A DNA stretch of 64,000 bases from Vreelandella olivaria (GCF_023507745.1 NZ_JALPZO010000164.1:62001-126000); one strand, 5' to 3'. Shown: positions 12,464-23,073, counted from the stretch's first letter. Made by a program: numbers and translations. Notes: generated by a model not told the origin, from the letters alone.

Positions 12464-12970
12464 TTAGGCAGCTTCTGCTTCTTGCTTCTGGTCGCGCAGC
12501 GCGGCCAGAGTACGAACCAGCTTGCCAGCGGAGGCTTCTTTCATTACCGACATCAACTTGGCAATTGCCTCGTCGTAAGTCGGCAGGGTTGCCAGACGGT
12601 CGATGTCAGCAGCCGGAATCAGCTCACCTTCGTAGGCCAACGCCTTAACTTCGAAGTTCTTCTCATCTTTGGCAAAATCTTTGAACAAACGAGCAGCAGC
12701 GCCCGGGTGCTCAGTAGAGAAAGCCAGCAGAGTAGGACCAACAAAGCTCTCGTTCAGGCACTCCCACTGAGTACCTTCGAGGGCGCGGCGAGCCAGGGTG
12801 TTGCGAACAACACGCAGCTGGACGCCATTCTCACGCGCCTGCTTACGCAGATCGGTCATTTTACCGACCGTGACGCCGCGAGAATCGGCAACTACGACGG
12901 AGAGTGCGCCCTTGGCCGCTTCACTGACCTCGGCAACAATCGCTTTCTTGCCTTCAAGTGCTAGTGGCAC
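12464..12970 (-). CDS. rplJ: 50S ribosomal protein L10
   Basis: Base of the L7/L12 stalk; it binds 23S rRNA and anchors L7/L12 dimers. A GTG at 12970 is chosen as start: AAGGAG lies 8 nt upstream and the N-terminus [17 protein letters not shown] matches the family, giving 168 residues. The longer open frame to 13039 has no homologous look. The C-terminal helix ([22 protein letters not shown]) would bind L7/L12. In E. coli L10-L7/L12 represses translation of this operon by binding the leader, here the region 12971-13266. Confidence 0.97.
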   Translation of the reverse strand: MPLALEGKKAIVAEVSEAAKGALSVVVADSRGVTVGKMTDLRKQARENGVQLRVVRNTLARRALEGTQWECLNESFVGPTLLAFSTEHPGAAARLFKDFAKDEKNFEVKALAYEGELIPAADIDRLATLPTYDEAIAKLMSVMKEASAGKLVRTLAALRDQKQEAEAA

Positions 12971-13266
12971 AGTGATCACTCCTTCGTGCCGGAACCCATA
13001 AAAGGCTCCGGTGGTTACCATCTCTTCCAGGTTTATCAAACGACCTGGAAGCCTTAGGGGATGGTGCTCACCAGAAAGCGGTTGTGCTAAAAAGCGTTAA
13101 CCAACTGGCGGCCACACCATCTGCGCAGGCGCTTTTTGGGCAATTAAGCCGCACTCAACTGCTGCGGCACCTGCGGTCTTTGACGATGCCCCGCTTGACC
13201 TGGGCCTAAACAGGGGACCGCAAAGTTCTTGCTCGGTTTCATACTTAAAAACTGACGACGACTCGC
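12971..13266 (-). promoter_or_regulatory. rplA-rplJ intergenic region, probable L10 leader
   Basis: A 296-bp gene-free spacer between rplA and rplJ. By position it should hold the rplJ promoter and the L10-binding mRNA leader that mediates autogenous control in gammaproteobacteria. I could not define the leader fold by eye, so this call rests on synteny, apart from the AAGGAG ribosome binding site of rplJ, which is visible. Confidence 0.5.
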
Positions 13267-13959
13267 TTATACCAGCGCAGAGTGGTCGATAGTCAAACCC
13301 GGGCCCATGGTAGTGGACAGGGTGACTTTCTTGAAGTAGATACCTTTAGAGGAACTCGGCTTGAGCCTCTTCAGGTCAGTAACCAGCGCTTCCAGGTTAC
13401 CCTGAACCGCAGTTACGTCGAAATCAACTTTACCCAGTGTCGTGTGGATAATGCCGTTCTTGTCGGTACGGAAACGCACCTGACCTGCCTTGGCATTTTT
13501 AACCGCAGTTGCCACGTCAGGCGTTACGGTACCCACTTTCGGGTTTGGCATCAGGCCGCGTGGACCAAGAATCTGACCCAACTGACCAACAACGCGCATC
13601 GCATCTGGAGAAGCGATGACAACGTCGAAGTCCATCACGCCTTTCTTGACCTGCTCCGCCAGCTCTTCCATACCCACGATGTCAGCACCCGCTTCTTTAG
13701 CAGCGTCGGCGTTAGCACCTTGGGTGAAGACTGCTACGCGTACGTCTTTACCGGTACCGTTAGGCATAACGGTAGCGCCACGTACAACCTGGTCAGATTT
13801 ACGCGGATCAACACCCAGGTTGATCGCAACGTCCAGTGACTCTTTGAACTTAACGGTAGACAGCTCAGAGAGCAGCGCCACCGCTTCTTCCAGAGAGTAT
13901 GCTTTGTTCGGGTCTACTTTTTCGCGAATAACTTGCGCGCGCTTAGACAGTTTAGCCAT
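13267..13959 (-). CDS. rplA: 50S ribosomal protein L1
   Basis: Mobile L1-stalk protein that helps release E-site tRNA; in E. coli it also represses the L11 operon. The 230-residue product (E. coli 234) starts [16 protein letters not shown] and contains the signature region [15 protein letters not shown] and the C-terminal [16 protein letters not shown]. The start codon lies 2 bp after the rplK stop, so the two genes are translationally coupled. Confidence 0.98.
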   Translation of the reverse strand: MAKLSKRAQVIREKVDPNKAYSLEEAVALLSELSTVKFKESLDVAINLGVDPRKSDQVVRGATVMPNGTGKDVRVAVFTQGANADAAKEAGADIVGMEELAEQVKKGVMDFDVVIASPDAMRVVGQLGQILGPRGLMPNPKVGTVTPDVATAVKNAKAGQVRFRTDKNGIIHTTLGKVDFDVTAVQGNLEALVTDLKRLKPSSSKGIYFKKVTLSTTMGPGLTIDHSALV

Positions 13960-13961
13960 GA

Positions 13962-14393
13962 TCAGAGACCCTCCACGTTTAGGCCCATGCTACGAGCACT
14001 GCCAGCGATGGTACGCACCGCAGCATCAAGATCGGCAGCCGTCATATCCGGCTCTTTGGTCTTGGCGATCTCTTCGAGCTGCTCGCGAGTCACAGTACCG
14101 ACCTTCTTCTTGTTCGGCTCACCAGAACCCGACTTGATGCCCGCTGCTTTTTTCAGCAGTACGGCAGCAGGGGGCGTCTTGGTTACGAACGTGAAGCTAC
14201 GGTCAGAGTAGACAGTGATCACGACAGGCGTTGGCAGGCCGGGCTCAATTTCTTGAGTCGCGGCGTTAAACGCCTTACAGAATTCCATAATGTTTACGCC
14301 GTGCTGACCCAATGCAGGGCCTACCGGCGGACTTGGATTGGCTTTACCTGCAGCAACCTGCAGTTTGATATAAGCCTGTACTTTCTTGGCCAT
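13962..14393 (-). CDS. rplK: 50S ribosomal protein L11
   Basis: Component of the GTPase-associated centre, needed for RelA activation and thiostrepton binding. The 143-residue protein begins [20 protein letters not shown] and includes the proline-rich [18 protein letters not shown], which forms the hinge next to the thiostrepton site. It lies 121 bp after nusG and just before rplA, the standard order. Confidence 0.98.
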   Translation of the reverse strand: MAKKVQAYIKLQVAAGKANPSPPVGPALGQHGVNIMEFCKAFNAATQEIEPGLPTPVVITVYSDRSFTFVTKTPPAAVLLKKAAGIKSGSGEPNKKKVGTVTREQLEEIAKTKEPDMTAADLDAAVRTIAGSARSMGLNVEGL

Positions 14394-14514
14394 GGTACTT
14401 ACTCCAGTTGGGTGATAACGCCTTACGGCTCCCCGGTACGCGCAAAGCAGCGCATAGCTGCCTTACAATGAGCCCAGGCAGTACGCCACGCGTGCTGCCC
14501 GTATCTTTAACTGA

Positions 14515-15048
14515 TTACTCTTTTTCCACCTGAGAGAACTCAAGCTCCACAGGCGTCGCCCGCCCAAAGATCAGCACGCTGACCTGGAGACGACTCTTGT
14601 CGTAATTCACCTCTTCAACAACACCGTTGAAGTCAGCAAACGGACCATCAATAACGCGAACCGACTGACCCGGCTCAAACATGGTTTTGGGCCGCGGCTT
14701 GTCAGTGCCGTCTTTCACGCGATGCAGAATAGCTTCAGCTTCCCGTGTGGTAATAGGCGCTGGCTTCTCTTTCGTGCCACCAATAAACCCCATAACACGT
14801 GGAGTTTCATTGACGAGATGCCAGGTTTCATCCGCCATTTCCATCTCGACCAGCACATAGCCGGGATAAAACTTGCGCTCACTCTTGCGGCGCTTACCAT
14901 CACGCATTTCCACCACTTCTTCCGTTGGCACCAGAATTTCGCCAAAGCGATCTTCCATGCCGAACATTTTCACGCGCTCAATCAACGAGCGCATGACATG
15001 CTTTTCAAAGCCGGAATAGGCGTGGACGACGTACCAACGTTTGGACAT
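14515..15048 (-). CDS. nusG: Transcription termination/antitermination protein NusG
   Basis: Elongation factor that binds RNA polymerase through its NGN domain and Rho or S10 through its KOW domain. The 177-residue protein starts [18 protein letters not shown] (NGN core). The KOW motif lies near residues 125-155 ([19 protein letters not shown]), and it ends EFSQVEKE. Length matches E. coli NusG (181). It begins 8 bp after the secE stop, so the two genes form one transcription unit. Confidence 0.98.
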   Translation of the reverse strand: MSKRWYVVHAYSGFEKHVMRSLIERVKMFGMEDRFGEILVPTEEVVEMRDGKRRKSERKFYPGYVLVEMEMADETWHLVNETPRVMGFIGGTKEKPAPITTREAEAILHRVKDGTDKPRPKTMFEPGQSVRVIDGPFADFNGVVEEVNYDKSRLQVSVLIFGRATPVELEFSQVEKE

Positions 15049-15056
15049 GAATGCTC

Positions 15057-15440
15057 CTAACCAATGACGCTGGACATCGCCCAGCCAAGAAGAGTATCAA
15101 TCAACCACAGCATCAAACCCACCACGAGCACCGCGACCAGCACAATAGCAGTGGTCTGAATGGTTTCGGGGCGAGTCGGCCATACAACGCGCTGAATCTC
15201 TTTCCTGGCGCTTACGGCAAGCTCTACTAAATCGCGACCCTTGGCTGTGGTCAGCGCGATCAAACCAGCAACCGCACACAAAGCCACCACACCTAACACG
15301 CGGTAGAGCAGGCCAACATCGGCGAAATAGGTATTACCAACGACTGCAACGGCAAGCAGCGCCACAACCGCCGCCCACTTGAGCCCGTCATGGCGCGACT
15401 GTTGCACCTCTGCGCCATGTTTTGCGGAACTAGGCTTCAT
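15057..15440 (-). CDS. secE: Preprotein translocase subunit SecE
   Basis: Essential clamp of the SecYEG channel in the inner membrane. The product is 127 residues, the same as E. coli SecE. It shows two N-terminal hydrophobic segments (about 20-40 and 45-65), the cytoplasmic amphipathic helix ([21 protein letters not shown]), and the C-terminal membrane helix ([20 protein letters not shown]). It lies between tRNA-Trp and nusG, as in most gammaproteobacteria. Confidence 0.97.
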   Translation of the reverse strand: MKPSSAKHGAEVQQSRHDGLKWAAVVALLAVAVVGNTYFADVGLLYRVLGVVALCAVAGLIALTTAKGRDLVELAVSARKEIQRVVWPTRPETIQTTAIVLVAVLVVGLMLWLIDTLLGWAMSSVIG

Positions 15441-15511
15441 AAGAACGAGACTCCTCAGGGTGCAGCGAGCGACAAAGGAATTCTAGAAAGACATACCAAC
15501 CTGGGGAAGGC

Positions 15512-15587
<76 letters not shown>

Positions 15588-15637
15588 GTATCATTTACAT
15601 ACGCAAGCGCAACAACACCTACGCAACAGCGGGCGTC

Positions 15638-15666
15638 ATTCTAGCGGAGAAAATACCGCTTGACAA
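15638..15666 (-). promoter_or_regulatory. Promoter of tRNA-Trp (and possibly secE-nusG)
   Basis: On the minus strand TTGTCA (15666-15661) and TAGAAT (15643-15638) are separated by exactly 17 bp. This is a near-consensus sigma-70 promoter, about 50 bp upstream of tRNA-Trp. It lies in the spacer that replaces the tuf gene, so tRNA-Trp is transcribed independently of the tRNA-Tyr-Gly-Thr unit. Confidence 0.8.
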
Positions 15667-15708
15667 CCCCACACCCCACCCATGGCACACACAACCAGAG
15701 GCGCAGAC

Positions 15709-15730
15709 AAAAAAAGCGAGCTTCGCTCGC
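15709..15730 (-). terminator. Intrinsic terminator after tRNA-Thr
   Basis: The minus-strand transcript reads GCGAGC-GAA-GCTCGC followed by seven T (15715-15709). It begins 13 nt after the 3' end of tRNA-Thr. This textbook Rho-independent terminator closes the tRNA-Tyr-Gly-Thr operon exactly where transcription would continue into tuf in relatives. Confidence 0.92.
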
Positions 15731-15743
15731 CTTCTCTGCAATA

Positions 15744-15818
15744 TGGAGCTCATGGACGGAATTGAACCGTCGACCTCACCCTTACCAAGGGTGTGCTCTA
15801 CCCCTGAGCTACATGAGC
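15744..15818 (-). tRNA. tRNA-Thr (GGT anticodon)
   Basis: A 75-nt minus-strand cloverleaf with acceptor GCTCATG/CATGAGC, anticodon GGT within CTTGGTAAG, T-loop GTTCAATTC and 3' CCA encoded. It is the last gene of the tRNA-Tyr-Gly-Thr operon. Confidence 0.97.
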
Positions 15819-15832
15819 CAAACACATCAAAC

Positions 15833-15906
<74 letters not shown>

Positions 15907-16013
15907 AGAACTTGCCTTTAGAATGACAACCCGCTAATACGAGAAACAATAGCTAATGCCCGCTTACCGGCGCTTCATTCCCAAACAGTGAGAATATCAC
16001 TGCCTGATAAATC

Positions 16014-16097
<84 letters not shown>

Positions 16098-16111
16098 AGC
16101 TGTGGCGGCAT

Positions 16112-16139
16112 ATTATGCCAGCCTCCAAAACGGTGTCAA
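16112..16139 (-). promoter_or_regulatory. Promoter of the tRNA-Tyr-Gly-Thr operon
   Basis: Minus-strand TTGACA (16139-16134) and CATAAT (16117-16112) are separated by 16 bp, ending 14 bp before the tRNA-Tyr 5' end. A perfect -35 with a near-consensus -10 is typical of stable-RNA promoters. Confidence 0.85.
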
Positions 16140-16245
16140 GAACAAGTATGCATTAGTCACTTAAACTCACTCAACTAACGCTTTACTTATCAGGGCTTAC
16201 GATATTTATTTTATCGCTCGCCGCCTTGGAACGCGCTGCATTCTG

Positions 16246-17085
16246 TCAAAGCAACATTGAGAATGCAAGGCCCGCACGAATTTTTTCCAAGGAAACCGGC
16301 TCAGGTACGCGCGGCGCACCCGACATTTTCCCCGCCCGCTCGGCAAACGTGAGCGGAAAGCTGGCTTCCAGCCCACCATAGACCATATCCGGCCAGACAG
16401 CGTGGGGCACCTGAACACCCCGGGAAATAACCCTGGCATCACCTCCGGTCAACAGCATTGGCAACGCAATCCCCTGCTGATCACATACTTCGCTGTAAAT
16501 CCGGTTAATCGCACTGACAGCAGCCATGTAAATGCCATGATTGACCGCATCCGCCGTACGCCGTCCCGGTTCGAATAACGCATCGGCCTCACTCTCAGGG
16601 TCAATCGCCACATTGCGGGTGCCCAGCTTTAAGCTCTCTTTCATTAGACGCAGGCCGGGAACAATAAACCCTCCCAGATGAACGCCTCCCGGAAGCACGA
16701 AATCAATCGTAATAGCGCTGCCACAATCTACGGCACAGCAGCCGCCCGCCAGCTGATAGCCCGCCAGCACGCCCATCCACCTATCGACGCCAAGCCGCCC
16801 CGGCTCTTCGTACCCATTGACAACACCCAAGGCTTCGGGAGTGGAGCGTGCCACATAAACATGCCGCACCTGACGGCGCAACAGCGTTACGGTTTCATCC
16901 AACACCGCCGCCCGGGCAACACTTGAAATCCGCACGGCCTCAACCACGTCCAGGTCAGGTATATCTGCCCCTGGGCGCCACTCCTCCCGTGTCCATACAG
17001 CACCCCGCGAGCGTATCTCGCTGCTCTCGGCATCCTTAAGCCGCCACTTCGACAGCGTGTTGCCGATATCCAGATCCAAAATCAT
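16246..17085 (-). CDS. coaX: Type III pantothenate kinase
   Basis: Phosphorylates pantothenate in the first step of coenzyme A synthesis; type III enzymes need a monovalent cation and are not inhibited by CoA. The 279-residue protein shows the ASKHA-fold phosphate-binding start LDIGNTLSKW, the GVDRWMGVLAGY motif near residue 100 and VDCGSAITIDF with the catalytic Asp near residue 118. Its start overlaps the birA stop by 4 bp (ATGA), so the two are translationally coupled. The birA-coaX-tRNA-Tyr order is common in Pseudomonas and relatives. Confidence 0.95.
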   Translation of the reverse strand: MILDLDIGNTLSKWRLKDAESSEIRSRGAVWTREEWRPGADIPDLDVVEAVRISSVARAAVLDETVTLLRRQVRHVYVARSTPEALGVVNGYEEPGRLGVDRWMGVLAGYQLAGGCCAVDCGSAITIDFVLPGGVHLGGFIVPGLRLMKESLKLGTRNVAIDPESEADALFEPGRRTADAVNHGIYMAAVSAINRIYSEVCDQQGIALPMLLTGGDARVISRGVQVPHAVWPDMVYGGLEASFPLTFAERAGKMSGAPRVPEPVSLEKIRAGLAFSMLL

Positions 17086-18065
17086 AGGCGCCTACGTACA
17101 CTGATCTCACCGCCCGACAGGCGTCGCGAGTGGTCATTTTCGGTAACCCAGAGGTTACCACTTTCATCCACATCCCCTGCGACAGCGTCACTTGAGCGCT
17201 CTCCCTGGATAACGCGAATAGGCAGTCCGGCGAAGGCATGACGCTTATTCCACTCTTCACGCCACGGCTCGAAGCCCACACCCTCAAACTCTGCCAGCAT
17301 ACCCAGCAGCCCGGCCACCACATCAGCTGCCAGCTGATTACGTGAGATACCCGCCTGGGCATCGAACAGGGCGGCTACCGGCTGGTCGATGGTGGCACGC
17401 AGGCTATCGGGTAGCGAGAGATTCATGCCCATCCCGACAACCACTTCACACGGGCCTGCCGCATCCCCCGTTACCTCAATCAGAATACCGGCCAGTTTAC
17501 CCAACTGATCGCCCTGCTCGGCCAGGAGAATATCATTTGGCCATTTTAACCTGGGTGAGACTCCGTACTGTTCCAGCACCTGCGCGACCACCACCCCCAC
17601 CGCCAGGCTCAGCCCTTCAAGGGCAGCCACGCCTGACTCAAAGCGCCAGCCAAGCGACAACATCAGGCTTTGACCCCACGGGGTCGACCATACCCGGCCA
17701 CGACGGCCACGCCCTGCGGTTTGCAACTCAACCAAACATACCTCACCGTGGCCCGCCCCCTGGGCAAAGCGCCCCCTCAGGTACTCATTACTGGAAGGCA
17801 GTTGATCCTCGATGAACAGCCTTGCTAACAAATGGCGTGCCTGGGCAGGTAGTTGCTCAACAATCTTTGCCCCTTCAAGCGGCTCTATAGGATGAGCAAG
17901 CCGATAGCCACGACCTTTTACCGCCACCAGCTCCACGCCCAGTGCGTCCAGCTTTTTGAGTTGCTTCCATACGGCGGCCCGTGAAACGCCCAACGCCCCA
18001 CCTAATTGTTCACCGGAGTGAACCTCGCCATCGCTCAACAAACGCATCAGGTTACCGATGGTCAT
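17082..18065 (-). CDS. birA: Biotin operon repressor / biotin-[acetyl-CoA-carboxylase] ligase
   Basis: Attaches biotin to the carboxyl-carrier protein via biotinoyl-AMP; bifunctional members also repress bio genes. Residues 1-65 form a winged helix-turn-helix (SGEQLGGALGVSRAAVWKQL), followed by the ligase domain with the biotin-binding loop GRGRRGRVWSTPWGQSL near residue 115 and KWPNDILL near 180, and a C-terminal SH3-like domain. The 327-residue length fits E. coli BirA (321). The intact DNA-binding domain suggests it is the repressor-ligase form. Confidence 0.95.
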   Translation of the reverse strand: MTIGNLMRLLSDGEVHSGEQLGGALGVSRAAVWKQLKKLDALGVELVAVKGRGYRLAHPIEPLEGAKIVEQLPAQARHLLARLFIEDQLPSSNEYLRGRFAQGAGHGEVCLVELQTAGRGRRGRVWSTPWGQSLMLSLGWRFESGVAALEGLSLAVGVVVAQVLEQYGVSPRLKWPNDILLAEQGDQLGKLAGILIEVTGDAAGPCEVVVGMGMNLSLPDSLRATIDQPVAALFDAQAGISRNQLAADVVAGLLGMLAEFEGVGFEPWREEWNKRHAFAGLPIRVIQGERSSDAVAGDVDESGNLWVTENDHSRRLSGGEISVRRRL

Positions 18066-18291
18066 GTGCTTGCCCTACCAAAAAAACCAATCTTACCGGA
18101 TATATAAAAGTGTCGGAAAGCACTGAGATTCCAATCTTATTTTTAGCGTCGAAGTCAACCCCTATTTTAAGGTCGCCATTTCATACTTTGTGCTTACTAT
18201 AAAGTGCAGGGCGTTAAGCAACGCCTTTAAATCGCTAATAAACACTTGGCTATGCCATTGCTTTTATTTACTAATAACGGGGAAATGCATA

Positions 18292-19263
18292 ATGCTAAAT
18301 AGAAAAACACTTGCTACCGCTGCGGCCACTCTGGCATTTACGGTGAGTCTTTCCGCCCAGGCGGACGATAACTTTCCTTCTGGCCCGCTAACGCTGATTG
18401 TCGGGTTTGGAGCCGGCGGCAGCACCGATATTCAGGCACGGGTACTGGCCAATGTCTTGTCAGAAAACCTTGGCCAGCCTGTCAACGTTGTCAATCAGCC
18501 AGGCGCCGGGGGCGCCGTCTCGCTAACGCGTCTGATGCATAATCAGGATGAAGGCCATACGTTTGTTTATGCAGGCACTAACGGCACACTGACGTTTGCC
18601 CCACACGCCCACGATACGAGCTTTACGTTGGATGACTTCCGCTACGTTGCCAGCATTACCACCGTGCAACACGCCCTGGTAACCGGCAAAGACCGTCCGT
18701 TTGGCGATAGCTGGGAAGACTTGATCGAGTACGCCAAAGAAAATCCTGGAACCAGCTACGCCACTCAACATGCCCTGGATCGACTGGTTATCGAGTACAT
18801 CATGGAACAGGAAGGGCTTGATCTGCGCATCGTACCGACCGCTGGCGGTGGTGGTATGGCACCACTGATTCTCTCCGGTGACGTTGATTTTGCCTACAGT
18901 GGCGGCACTCACTCTGGCTACGCAGATAGCGGAGAAATGCCTGTCCTGCTGAGCATGGATGGTGAACGCTTATTCGCTTACCCCGATGCTCCTACCGTTA
19001 TGGAAGCTGGCTATGATATTGATACTTCAGACTTTCGTGTCGTGGTCGTCCCCAAAAACACACCGGATAGTAACGTAGAGCGGCTGGCTGAAGCGCTTGA
19101 AGCGGCAACGCAGGATGAGCGTTTTATCGAAATCACCGAAGAGAGAATTTTGATGCCAGTGCACTTCCGCGGCGAAGAAGAAGCCACAGAAATGCTCTAC
19201 GCACAGTCTGAAAACTACCGTGAACTGCTTGATCGAATGGGTGGTGTACCTTCAGATGACTAA
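18292..19263 (+). CDS. Tripartite tricarboxylate transporter-type substrate-binding protein (TctC/Bug family)
   Basis: Periplasmic binding protein for carboxylates or other small acids. The ATG at 18292, about 8 nt after GGGGA, starts a clear signal peptide (MLNRKTLATAAATLAFTVSLSAQA) cleaved near residue 24. The mature part begins FPSGPLTLIVGFGAGGSTD, the Bug signature, and contains VVNQPGAGGAV. The product is 323 residues. No TctA or TctB membrane gene lies nearby, so it is an orphan that must work with a distant transporter or in sensing. It faces birA divergently and is followed by a hairpin at 19291-19322. Confidence 0.9.
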   Translation: MLNRKTLATAAATLAFTVSLSAQADDNFPSGPLTLIVGFGAGGSTDIQARVLANVLSENLGQPVNVVNQPGAGGAVSLTRLMHNQDEGHTFVYAGTNGTLTFAPHAHDTSFTLDDFRYVASITTVQHALVTGKDRPFGDSWEDLIEYAKENPGTSYATQHALDRLVIEYIMEQEGLDLRIVPTAGGGGMAPLILSGDVDFAYSGGTHSGYADSGEMPVLLSMDGERLFAYPDAPTVMEAGYDIDTSDFRVVVVPKNTPDSNVERLAEALEAATQDERFIEITEERILMPVHFRGEEEATEMLYAQSENYRELLDRMGGVPSDD

Positions 19264-19290
19264 CCCGCACAGCTAAATAAACGTTGCTTT

Positions 19291-19322
19291 AACGCCCTCA
19301 AATAGCCTATTTAGAGGGCGTT
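19291..19322 (+). terminator. Hairpin downstream of the TctC-type gene
   Basis: AACGCCCTCAAATA and TATTTAGAGGGCGTT form an almost perfect stem of about 14 bp, 28 bp after the stop codon. Only a TTA follows, so the U-tract is weak; it may be a terminator or mRNA-stabilising structure. Confidence 0.55.
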
Positions 19323-19478
19323 ATCGCTATTACAAGCGCTAACCCGATTTCGAACTTACAAAGAAGCTATCCCGCCAGCAGCATAGTGGGTACAATGCTC
19401 GCCCATTTTCCCTAACCGCGCCTAGGGACTCTTCAAAATTGTATCCATAGGTGCCATTCTAATCGATAGAGTTCTCCT

Positions 19479-21320
19479 ATGAGCACCACCCCGTCAATTG
19501 ATAATCTTCGCAACATTGCCATTATTGCCCACGTTGACCATGGCAAAACCACCTTGGTAGACAAGCTGTTAAGCCAATCCGGCACGCTTGACCGCAAGGC
19601 TGAAGGCCAAGAGCGCGTTATGGACTCCAACGATCAGGAGAAAGAGCGCGGCATCACCATTCTGGCCAAAAACACCGCTATTCAGTGGCAGGATGGCAGT
19701 GGTAAGGATTACCACATCAACATTGTGGATACCCCTGGGCACGCCGATTTTGGTGGCGAAGTCGAACGGGTTATGTCTATGGTGGATTCGGTACTACTGC
19801 TGGTAGACGCCGTTGATGGTCCCATGCCGCAAACCCGCTTCGTGACCCAGAAAGCGTTCTCTCAAGGACTCAAGCCGATCGTGGTTGTCAATAAAATTGA
19901 CCGCCCCGGCGCACGTCCTGACTGGGTGATTGATCAGATTTTTGATCTATTTGACAACCTGGGCGCAACCGACGAACAGCTCGACTTCCCGATTATCTAC
20001 TGTTCGGCACTGAACGGCATTGCTGGCATGGACCCGGAAGAGCTGGCAGAGAATATGGATCCGATGTTCCAGGCGATTGTGGATATCGTTGAGCCGCCGA
20101 AAGTCGAGGTTGATGGCCCTTTCCAGATGCAAATTTCCGCCCTGGATTACAACAGCTATGTAGGCGTTATCGGCCTTGGCCGTATTAAGCGCGGTTCGGT
20201 GAAACCCAACCAGCAGATCTCGATCATTGGCGTTGACGGCAAAGTCCGCAAAGGCAAGATCGGTCAGGTCATGACCCACATGGGTCTTGAGCGGGTACAA
20301 ACCACCGAAGCCACGGCGGGCGATATCGTCTGTATCACCGGCATTGAAGAGCTGTCTATTTCCGACACGCTATGCGACCCAAGCGCGGTTGAAGCGCTGC
20401 CACCGCTGTCTGTTGATGAACCCACCGTTTCAATGACGTTCCAGGTCAACGACTCGCCGTTCGCCGGTAAAGACGGCAAGTTCGTAACCAGCCGTAACAT
20501 CAAAGACCGCCTGGACCAGGAACTGATCCACAACGTTGCGCTGCGTGTTGAACAGGGCGAAACACCGGAGAAATTCAAAGTTTCCGGCCGTGGTGAGCTG
20601 CATCTGTCGGTCTTGATCGAAACCATGCGTCGCGAAGGTTTTGAGCTGGCGGTTGGGCGTCCGGAAGTCATCATCAAAGAGATTGATGGTGTTAAGCAGG
20701 AGCCTTACGAAGAGGTCATTATCGACTGTGAAGAGCAGCACCAGGGCTCTATCATGGAAGAGCTTGGCTACCGTAAGGGCGAGTTGACCAATATGAACCC
20801 GGACGGTAAGGGCCGCGTTCGCTTGGACTTCATCATCCCTGCCCGCGGTCTGATTGGCTTCCGCGGCCAGTTCCTGACCCTAACCTCAGGTACCGGCATT
20901 CTCACCAGCCGTTTTGATCACTACGGCCCGCTGAAACCCGAGGCTGCCATTGAGCGCCGTAATGGTGTCATGGTTTCAATGGTTGACGGCAAAGCACTGG
21001 CCTACGCCCTGTATACCCTGCAAGAGCGTGGCAAACTGATTATTGATCACGGCACAGAAGTTTACGAAGGCATGCTGGTGGGTATCCATAGCCGCGCCAA
21101 CGATTTGGTGGTTAACCCAACCAAAGGCAAAAAGCTGGATAACATGCGAGCCTCAGGCAATGATGAAAACATCGTACTGACGCCGCCCGTCAAGTTTACG
21201 TTGGAGCAGGCCATCGAATTCCTGGATTCAGATGAGCTGGTGGAGGTAACGCCGAGCTTTATCCGCCTGCGTAAAAAGCTGCTCAAAGAAAACGAGCGTA
21301 AGCGTTCCAGCAAGAAGTAA
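19479..21320 (+). CDS. typA: Ribosome-associated translational GTPase TypA/BipA
   Basis: Translational GTPase related to EF-G/LepA that assists 50S assembly, important at low temperature and under stress. The 613-residue product starts with [21 protein letters not shown] (G1), and has [11 protein letters not shown] (G2), [11 protein letters not shown] (G3) and [10 protein letters not shown] (G4). Domains II, III, V and the C-terminal BipA-specific domain follow ([13 protein letters not shown]). Length agrees with E. coli BipA (607). Monocistronic, with a strong terminator immediately downstream. Confidence 0.98.
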   Translation: MSTTPSIDNLRNIAIIAHVDHGKTTLVDKLLSQSGTLDRKAEGQERVMDSNDQEKERGITILAKNTAIQWQDGSGKDYHINIVDTPGHADFGGEVERVMSMVDSVLLLVDAVDGPMPQTRFVTQKAFSQGLKPIVVVNKIDRPGARPDWVIDQIFDLFDNLGATDEQLDFPIIYCSALNGIAGMDPEELAENMDPMFQAIVDIVEPPKVEVDGPFQMQISALDYNSYVGVIGLGRIKRGSVKPNQQISIIGVDGKVRKGKIGQVMTHMGLERVQTTEATAGDIVCITGIEELSISDTLCDPSAVEALPPLSVDEPTVSMTFQVNDSPFAGKDGKFVTSRNIKDRLDQELIHNVALRVEQGETPEKFKVSGRGELHLSVLIETMRREGFELAVGRPEVIIKEIDGVKQEPYEEVIIDCEEQHQGSIMEELGYRKGELTNMNPDGKGRVRLDFIIPARGLIGFRGQFLTLTSGTGILTSRFDHYGPLKPEAAIERRNGVMVSMVDGKALAYALYTLQERGKLIIDHGTEVYEGMLVGIHSRANDLVVNPTKGKKLDNMRASGNDENIVLTPPVKFTLEQAIEFLDSDELVEVTPSFIRLRKKLLKENERKRSSKK

Positions 21321-21328
21321 GCCGATAA

Positions 21329-21353
21329 AGCCCGCTAGCAAGCGGGCTTTTTT
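21329..21353 (+). terminator. Intrinsic terminator of typA
   Basis: AGCCCGCT-AGCA-AGCGGGCT followed by a run of six T, 9 bp after the typA stop. Confidence 0.95.
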
Positions 21354-21585
21354 CTTTCCAGTAGCATTATTTTATCACCCGCATGAGCGTGTACGTTGCT
21401 ATGCTCCAATCGCCAAGCATCCCGGTTAACGCAGCCTAAACGCTAGCAGGCTGGAAAGCTTGCATGTTCTATCGCACAGTAACGCTAATCTCAGCACGAT
21501 CACTAAACCTACTACACGCTACAATTTATACAGGTGTTTGGATACTTACCCCCGTCCGACCACCAGCACATGGACACTCCTGCAC

Positions 21586-23022
21586 ATGAGCGGTCATAAC
21601 GTCTGGACTCACAAAGGTACCTTTTTGTTGGCGGCGGTTGGCTCCGCCGTCGGTTTAGGCAATCTCTGGCGCTTCCCTTACCTTACCGGTGAAAACGGTG
21701 GCGGCGCCTTTATTCTGATCTATGCGTTAACGATTTTTGCGGTGGGCATTCCCATTCTAATTGCCGAAACCCTGCTGGGTCGCACCAGCCGCCAGAGTCC
21801 GATTATGGGTATGCGGCATCTCACCAAAACCCACAAGACCTCCCGCGCCTGGGAATCAATTGGCTGGTTAGGGGCTGTTTCGGCATTTCTAATTTTAAGC
21901 TTCTATTCGGTCATTGCCGGCTGGGCTCTGCACTACACCTGGTTAATGCTGACGGGTTCTCTGGTAGGGGCGGATGCACAAACCATTAGTGACGGTTTTG
22001 ATACGCTTCTGGCATCACCTAGTTTGATGACGTTTTATCACACACTGTTTATTGCTGCATCTGCACTCATTGTGGGCATGGGCATCCACAAGGGCATTGA
22101 GTCGGGCCTGCGCATCATGATGCCGGCGCTGTTTATCATCCTCATGGTGGTGCTTATCTACGGCATCATTAACGGCGATGTAGGAGCAGCAGCAAACTTC
22201 CTGTTTACCTTCAATATCGGTGACCTCAGCCTGGAAGGCTGGCTACAGGCGATGGGCCAATCCTTCTTCACATTAAGCCTGGGGATGGGGGCCATCATGG
22301 CCTACGGCGCCTATATGCCAAGCGAAGCATCGCTCACCCGTACCGCTATTGCAGTGGCATTTGTGGATACCGCCGTGGCGATGGTAGCAGGCCTGGCGAT
22401 TTTCTCGTTGGTATTTGGCGCAGGACTTGAGACCGGCCAGGGGCCAGGACTGATGTTTGTGACATTGCCACTGGCCTTTGCAGAAATGCCGTTTGGCGCC
22501 CTGGTGGGCGGGGTATTCTTTATTCTGGTGCTAGGTGCTGCCATTAGCTCATCCATCTCACTGATTGAGCCCGTGGCAGCCTTTTTGGTTGAGCGCTTTG
22601 ATATGACCCGCCCCCAGGCCGTTACCATTATGGTCGTGGCTGCCTGGGCCATGGGGTTGCTGACCGTAGTGAGCTTTAACGTATGGGCGGAAGGCACTAT
22701 TTTCCATACCCTGTTCGGGCGCAGCGCCTTCGACTTTATCGAATTATTGACCAATATTTTTATGCCACTGGGAGGCCTGCTCATAGCACTCTTTGCCGGT
22801 TGGGCACTGACACAAAGCGAGGTCATGAAAGAACTGGGTACCAATAAAACCTGGTTTAAGACATGGCGTTTTCTGGTGCGCTTTGTAGGTCCTGCCGCAG
22901 TATCGTTCGTTTTTTTGCGCACTATCCCACAGGTAGATGGCTACGTTATTCCCACACTCGGCGCCCTGTTTATTGTAGGGGCGTTTGCCTTAAGCCAACG
23001 GATGCGCGTATCCGCTTCTTAA
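21586..23022 (+). CDS. Sodium-dependent transporter of the NSS (SNF/LeuT) family
   Basis: Inner-membrane Na+ symporter of amino acids or related solutes. The ATG at 21586 gives MSGHNVWTHKGTFLLAAVG; the frame is open upstream, but the family N-terminus starts here. TM1 with its unwound, substrate-binding GSAVGLGNLWRFPYLTGENG is intact, followed by about ten further hydrophobic segments over 478 residues. The substrate cannot be assigned from sequence. It ends 51 bp before the ABC-transporter ATPase on the same strand with no visible terminator, so it might share a transcript with that operon. Confidence 0.92.
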   Translation: MSGHNVWTHKGTFLLAAVGSAVGLGNLWRFPYLTGENGGGAFILIYALTIFAVGIPILIAETLLGRTSRQSPIMGMRHLTKTHKTSRAWESIGWLGAVSAFLILSFYSVIAGWALHYTWLMLTGSLVGADAQTISDGFDTLLASPSLMTFYHTLFIAASALIVGMGIHKGIESGLRIMMPALFIILMVVLIYGIINGDVGAAANFLFTFNIGDLSLEGWLQAMGQSFFTLSLGMGAIMAYGAYMPSEASLTRTAIAVAFVDTAVAMVAGLAIFSLVFGAGLETGQGPGLMFVTLPLAFAEMPFGALVGGVFFILVLGAAISSSISLIEPVAAFLVERFDMTRPQAVTIMVVAAWAMGLLTVVSFNVWAEGTIFHTLFGRSAFDFIELLTNIFMPLGGLLIALFAGWALTQSEVMKELGTNKTWFKTWRFLVRFVGPAAVSFVFLRTIPQVDGYVIPTLGALFIVGAFALSQRMRVSAS

Positions 23023-23073
23023 AGTAACACTGACTACACAGGCGACAGCAACATCACCTGCGGCGAGGATACG

